From Oscillospiraceae bacterium (GTDB lineage: Bacteria; Bacillota_A; Clostridia; Oscillospirales; Ruminococcaceae): 7,664 nucleotides of DNA. The DNA is taken from positions 1 through 7,664 of the forward strand of contig JAGDDO010000016.1 of assembly GCA_017848205.1 (NCBI GenBank). Reading direction: 5' to 3'. Within the stretch, counting starts at the first letter, position 1. Each line of letters starts with the position of its first letter. Both the position numbers and the translations under genes were made by a program. The notes beneath the pieces were generated by a model. The model was not told the origin of the DNA. It did not search any database and worked only from the letters and a program-made list of their open reading frames with translations. This document shows positions 6,386 to 7,664 of this stretch, one piece after another.

Positions 6386-7325
6386 TTCCCTTGAATTTTA
6401 TATCCTTGTATTTCTGGATCTTTGAAGCTACTTCTTCACGTTTCTTAGGATCCATAAAGAAGCCACCCTGTGTATCAGCGATCTCATCGCAGTGAACACC
6501 ACGGCCTTCTTCAGAAGTTCTGTCACGTTCAAGACCGTTTGCTGCAATAACAAACTTCCACTTTCCGTCTTCTGTCTTTACAAGATCACCGCCGGCGCCG
6601 CAGACAGCACATTCAATAGGGTACTGAAGGCCTCTCCACTGTGGTTCGCCGAGGCAGAGACAGTTGCTGTGGCAGTTCGGGCACCAGCCTGCATCAGGTT
6701 CGCCGAGCCACTTGCGTTCTACAGCAGGTGTGTTAAGAGCTTTCATGATGTTGGAACCGATCTCTCTTGCTCTTGCAAGCTTTTCTTCGTGGAGAAGAAC
6801 CTGTGCAGGAGCAGGAACCATTGTAGCAGTAAACATATCAACGATCTTAAAGCTGTTTGAGAATGTTGATGCCTGCATACATTCAAGTGTCATGCTCTGC
6901 CATGAACGGGATGAACCGCCGACTGCAATTAGAGCACCGACACGGTCACGGTGACTGATAGCACCTATCTTGGTGAGAAATGCTGTCTCGTAAGCAAGGT
7001 TTCTGTGCATGAATTTAAGATACTCTGATGAAGGCATGAGTGCAAATGTAGGTGCAGCGAATATTACAGCATCCTGTTCAAGAAGCACTTCCATGATCTT
7101 CTTTTTGTCGTCCTTCTGGTCAAGTGAACATCCTGTGTGCTTTCCCATTGACATACCCATTGTACATGCAGTACATCCGGTACAATCAAGAAGATTGTAG
7201 TCCTTGAGGTTAATCATTGTGACCTCGGCACCCTGTTCCTGACAGACTAAAAGCGCTTCCTTAAGAAGAATATCACAGTTGCTGTCTTTACGTCCGGCTG
7301 AAACGCCCATTACTTTAAAACTCAT
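6381..7325 (-). CDS. Flavodoxin-fold iron-sulfur-flavoprotein-like oxidoreductase with Cys-rich C-terminal extension
   Basis: The 314-residue protein starts at ATG 7325 with AAGGAG eight bases upstream. Residues 1-195 look like the NADPH-dependent FMN reductase/flavodoxin family. They begin with a strand and phosphate loop (VMGVSAGRKDSNCDILL), then AVIFAAPTFALMPSSEYLKFMHR (86-108), which matches the family pattern 'D-x-hydrophobic-PxY/F...S..LK.F.DR', then VGALIAVGGSSR (129-140). Cys48-x2-Cys51-x2-Cys54-x11-Cys66 is the compact cysteine cluster of iron-sulfur flavoproteins, which would hold a 4Fe-4S centre next to FMN. Residues about 205-285 are an extension with CPNCHSNCLC (215-224), CAVC (239-242) and Cys279, likely a zinc-ribbon or a second metal site. 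It is about 110 residues longer than a simple family member. It is predicted to be a cytoplasmic electron-transfer or redox enzyme; the substrate is unknown. It is transcribed alone from a consensus promoter through a long leader and ends at its own terminator. Confidence 0.85.
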   Translation of the reverse strand: MSFKVMGVSAGRKDSNCDILLKEALLVCQEQGAEVTMINLKDYNLLDCTGCTACTMGMSMGKHTGCSLDQKDDKKKIMEVLLEQDAVIFAAPTFALMPSSEYLKFMHRNLAYETAFLTKIGAISHRDRVGALIAVGGSSRSWQSMTLECMQASTFSNSFKIVDMFTATMVPAPAQVLLHEEKLARAREIGSNIMKALNTPAVERKWLGEPDAGWCPNCHSNCLCLGEPQWRGLQYPIECAVCGAGGDLVKTEDGKWKFVIAANGLERDRTSEEGRGVHCDEIADTQGGFFMDPKKREEVASKIQKYKDIKFKGI

Positions 7326-7387
7326 TTTAGACTCTCCTTTTGATCTGAAACTGCCGATAACCGAATCGACGGTTCCTTAGTATAAAT

Positions 7388-7503
7388 TTAGGAAAACGCT
7401 GATTTATTCATAAATCAGCGCGGGGTCCGGGGCGAAGCCCCGCAAATCCCACCTCCGAAAATCCGGCAAAGCCGGATTTCCGGTTTAATCAGTGCTTCCT
7501 TAG
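7388..7503. mobile_element. MITE-like palindromic element, repeat copy D (full-length form)
   Basis: The left end TTAGGAAAACGCTGATTTA (7388-7406) and the reverse complement of the right end, CTAAGGAAGCACTGATTAAA (7503-7484), are imperfect terminal inverted repeats. Inside are three hairpins. CGCTGATTTAT pairs with ATAAATCAGCG (7397-7420), CGGGGC-GAA-GCCCCG lies at 7428-7442, and AAATCCGGC-AAA-GCCGGATTT lies at 7459-7479. No coding capacity is present, as expected for a non-autonomous element. The octamer TTCCTTAG occurs both just outside the left end (7373-7380) and at the right end (7496-7503), hinting at a nested or adjoining remnant. The GC-rich core contrasts sharply with its AT-rich flanks. 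The element lies within the predicted leader of the flavoprotein gene. Confidence 0.7.
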
Positions 7504-7609
7504 TTACTACTATTTTAACTGTAAACCGCAAAATATGCAAGTCTGAAATTGCTTTTTTCGCGTAGGATTATGCAGTATAAAATACATGCTTTTTGAAGCC
7601 TGTTTACTA

Positions 7610-7638
7610 ATTATAGTACAGGATTGGACTCTTGTCAA
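7610..7638 (-). promoter_or_regulatory. Consensus sigma-A promoter of the flavoprotein gene
   Basis: On the minus strand TTGACA (7638-7633) and TATAAT (7615-7610) are separated by 17 bases, a perfect match to both consensus hexamers and spacing. Transcription should start near 7603. The resulting leader of about 278 nt runs through the MITE-like element to the ATG at 7325. Confidence 0.8.
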
Positions 7639-7664
7639 CCATATTACAGCTTATCATTAACCGG

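Larger units (their letters stand above)
7326..7664 (-). other. Non-coding leader and upstream region of the flavoprotein gene
   Basis: This 339-base stretch holds, in minus-strand order, the promoter (7638-7610), about 100 nt of leader without a recognised fold, the MITE-like element (7503-7388), and about 60 nt ending in the ribosome binding site. I see no riboswitch motif, tRNA or supported ORF. The bases beyond 7638 show nothing I can assign. Confidence 0.6.

Noticed and set aside
6492..6954. Two long plus-strand open frames (6492-6860 and 6664-6954) opposite the flavoprotein gene.
   Set aside because: They overlap each other and lie antisense to a gene with clear family motifs, promoter, ribosome binding site and terminator.
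430..7503. CRISPR array, because the same short palindrome recurs.
   Set aside because: The copies are kilobases apart, of unequal length and not separated by regular spacers, and no cas gene is present.
7510..7587. A 25-codon minus-strand ORF in the flavoprotein leader (ATG 7587) containing a CxxC.
   Set aside because: No Shine-Dalgarno precedes the ATG and the composition is not distinctive, so it is more likely chance in untranslated leader.
7326..7603. Possible FMN or other riboswitch in the long leader of a flavoprotein gene.
   Set aside because: The leader structure is mostly explained by the MITE-like element, and I could not find the conserved loops of the FMN riboswitch or another class I know.

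Overview
The window looks like a chromosomal segment of a moderately AT-rich, cellulosome-type Bacillota, most likely Ruminococcus or a close relative. The reasons are a type I dockerin at the end of the first gene, consensus sigma-A promoters, strong GGAGG ribosome binding sites, a YesM/YesN-style two-component pair, and short palindromic repeats with GC-rich hairpins between genes. The genus is inferred from these features, not from a database match.

Layout. Positions 2-313 (+) are the 3' end of a dockerin-bearing, presumably secreted protein. A 167-base gap follows with a weak terminator, a candidate promoter and repeat copy A. Then comes a two-gene + strand operon: a membrane sensor histidine kinase (481-2340) and an AraC-type response regulator (2367-3122). 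A perfect 19-bp inverted repeat (3156-3204) serves as a shared terminator against the convergent minus-strand genes. Those are, from right to left in their own direction of transcription: an iron-sulfur-flavoprotein-like oxidoreductase with a cysteine-rich C-terminal extension (7325-6381), an NYN/PIN-like nuclease with an unrecognised N-terminal half (6138-4813), and a membrane GGDEF diguanylate cyclase (4741-3209). The flavoprotein has its own consensus promoter (TTGACA-17-TATAAT) and a downstream terminator. The nuclease gene has its own promoter (TTGAAA-17-TATAAT) and a leader of about 112 nt that carries a possible six-codon upstream ORF. The cyclase lies 71 bases after the nuclease with no clear promoter of its own.

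The most notable non-coding feature is a dispersed palindromic repeat present four times, at about 430-460, 4795-4818, 6362-6385 and 7388-7503. The last copy is a MITE-like element of about 116 bp with imperfect terminal inverted repeats and three hairpins. It lies inside the transcribed leader of the flavoprotein gene. Two shorter copies supply the stop codons of the nuclease and flavoprotein genes, and another sits between the promoter and ribosome binding site of the histidine kinase gene.

Functionally, the left half is an extracellular-signal sensing pair next to a cellulosomal gene. The cyclase adds a second extracellular sensor feeding c-di-GMP signalling. The nuclease and flavoprotein appear to be independent units. 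I see no CRISPR array, tRNA, rRNA, transposase or recognised riboswitch. The best candidates for something undescribed are the NYN protein with its unusual leader and the stop-codon-associated palindrome family.
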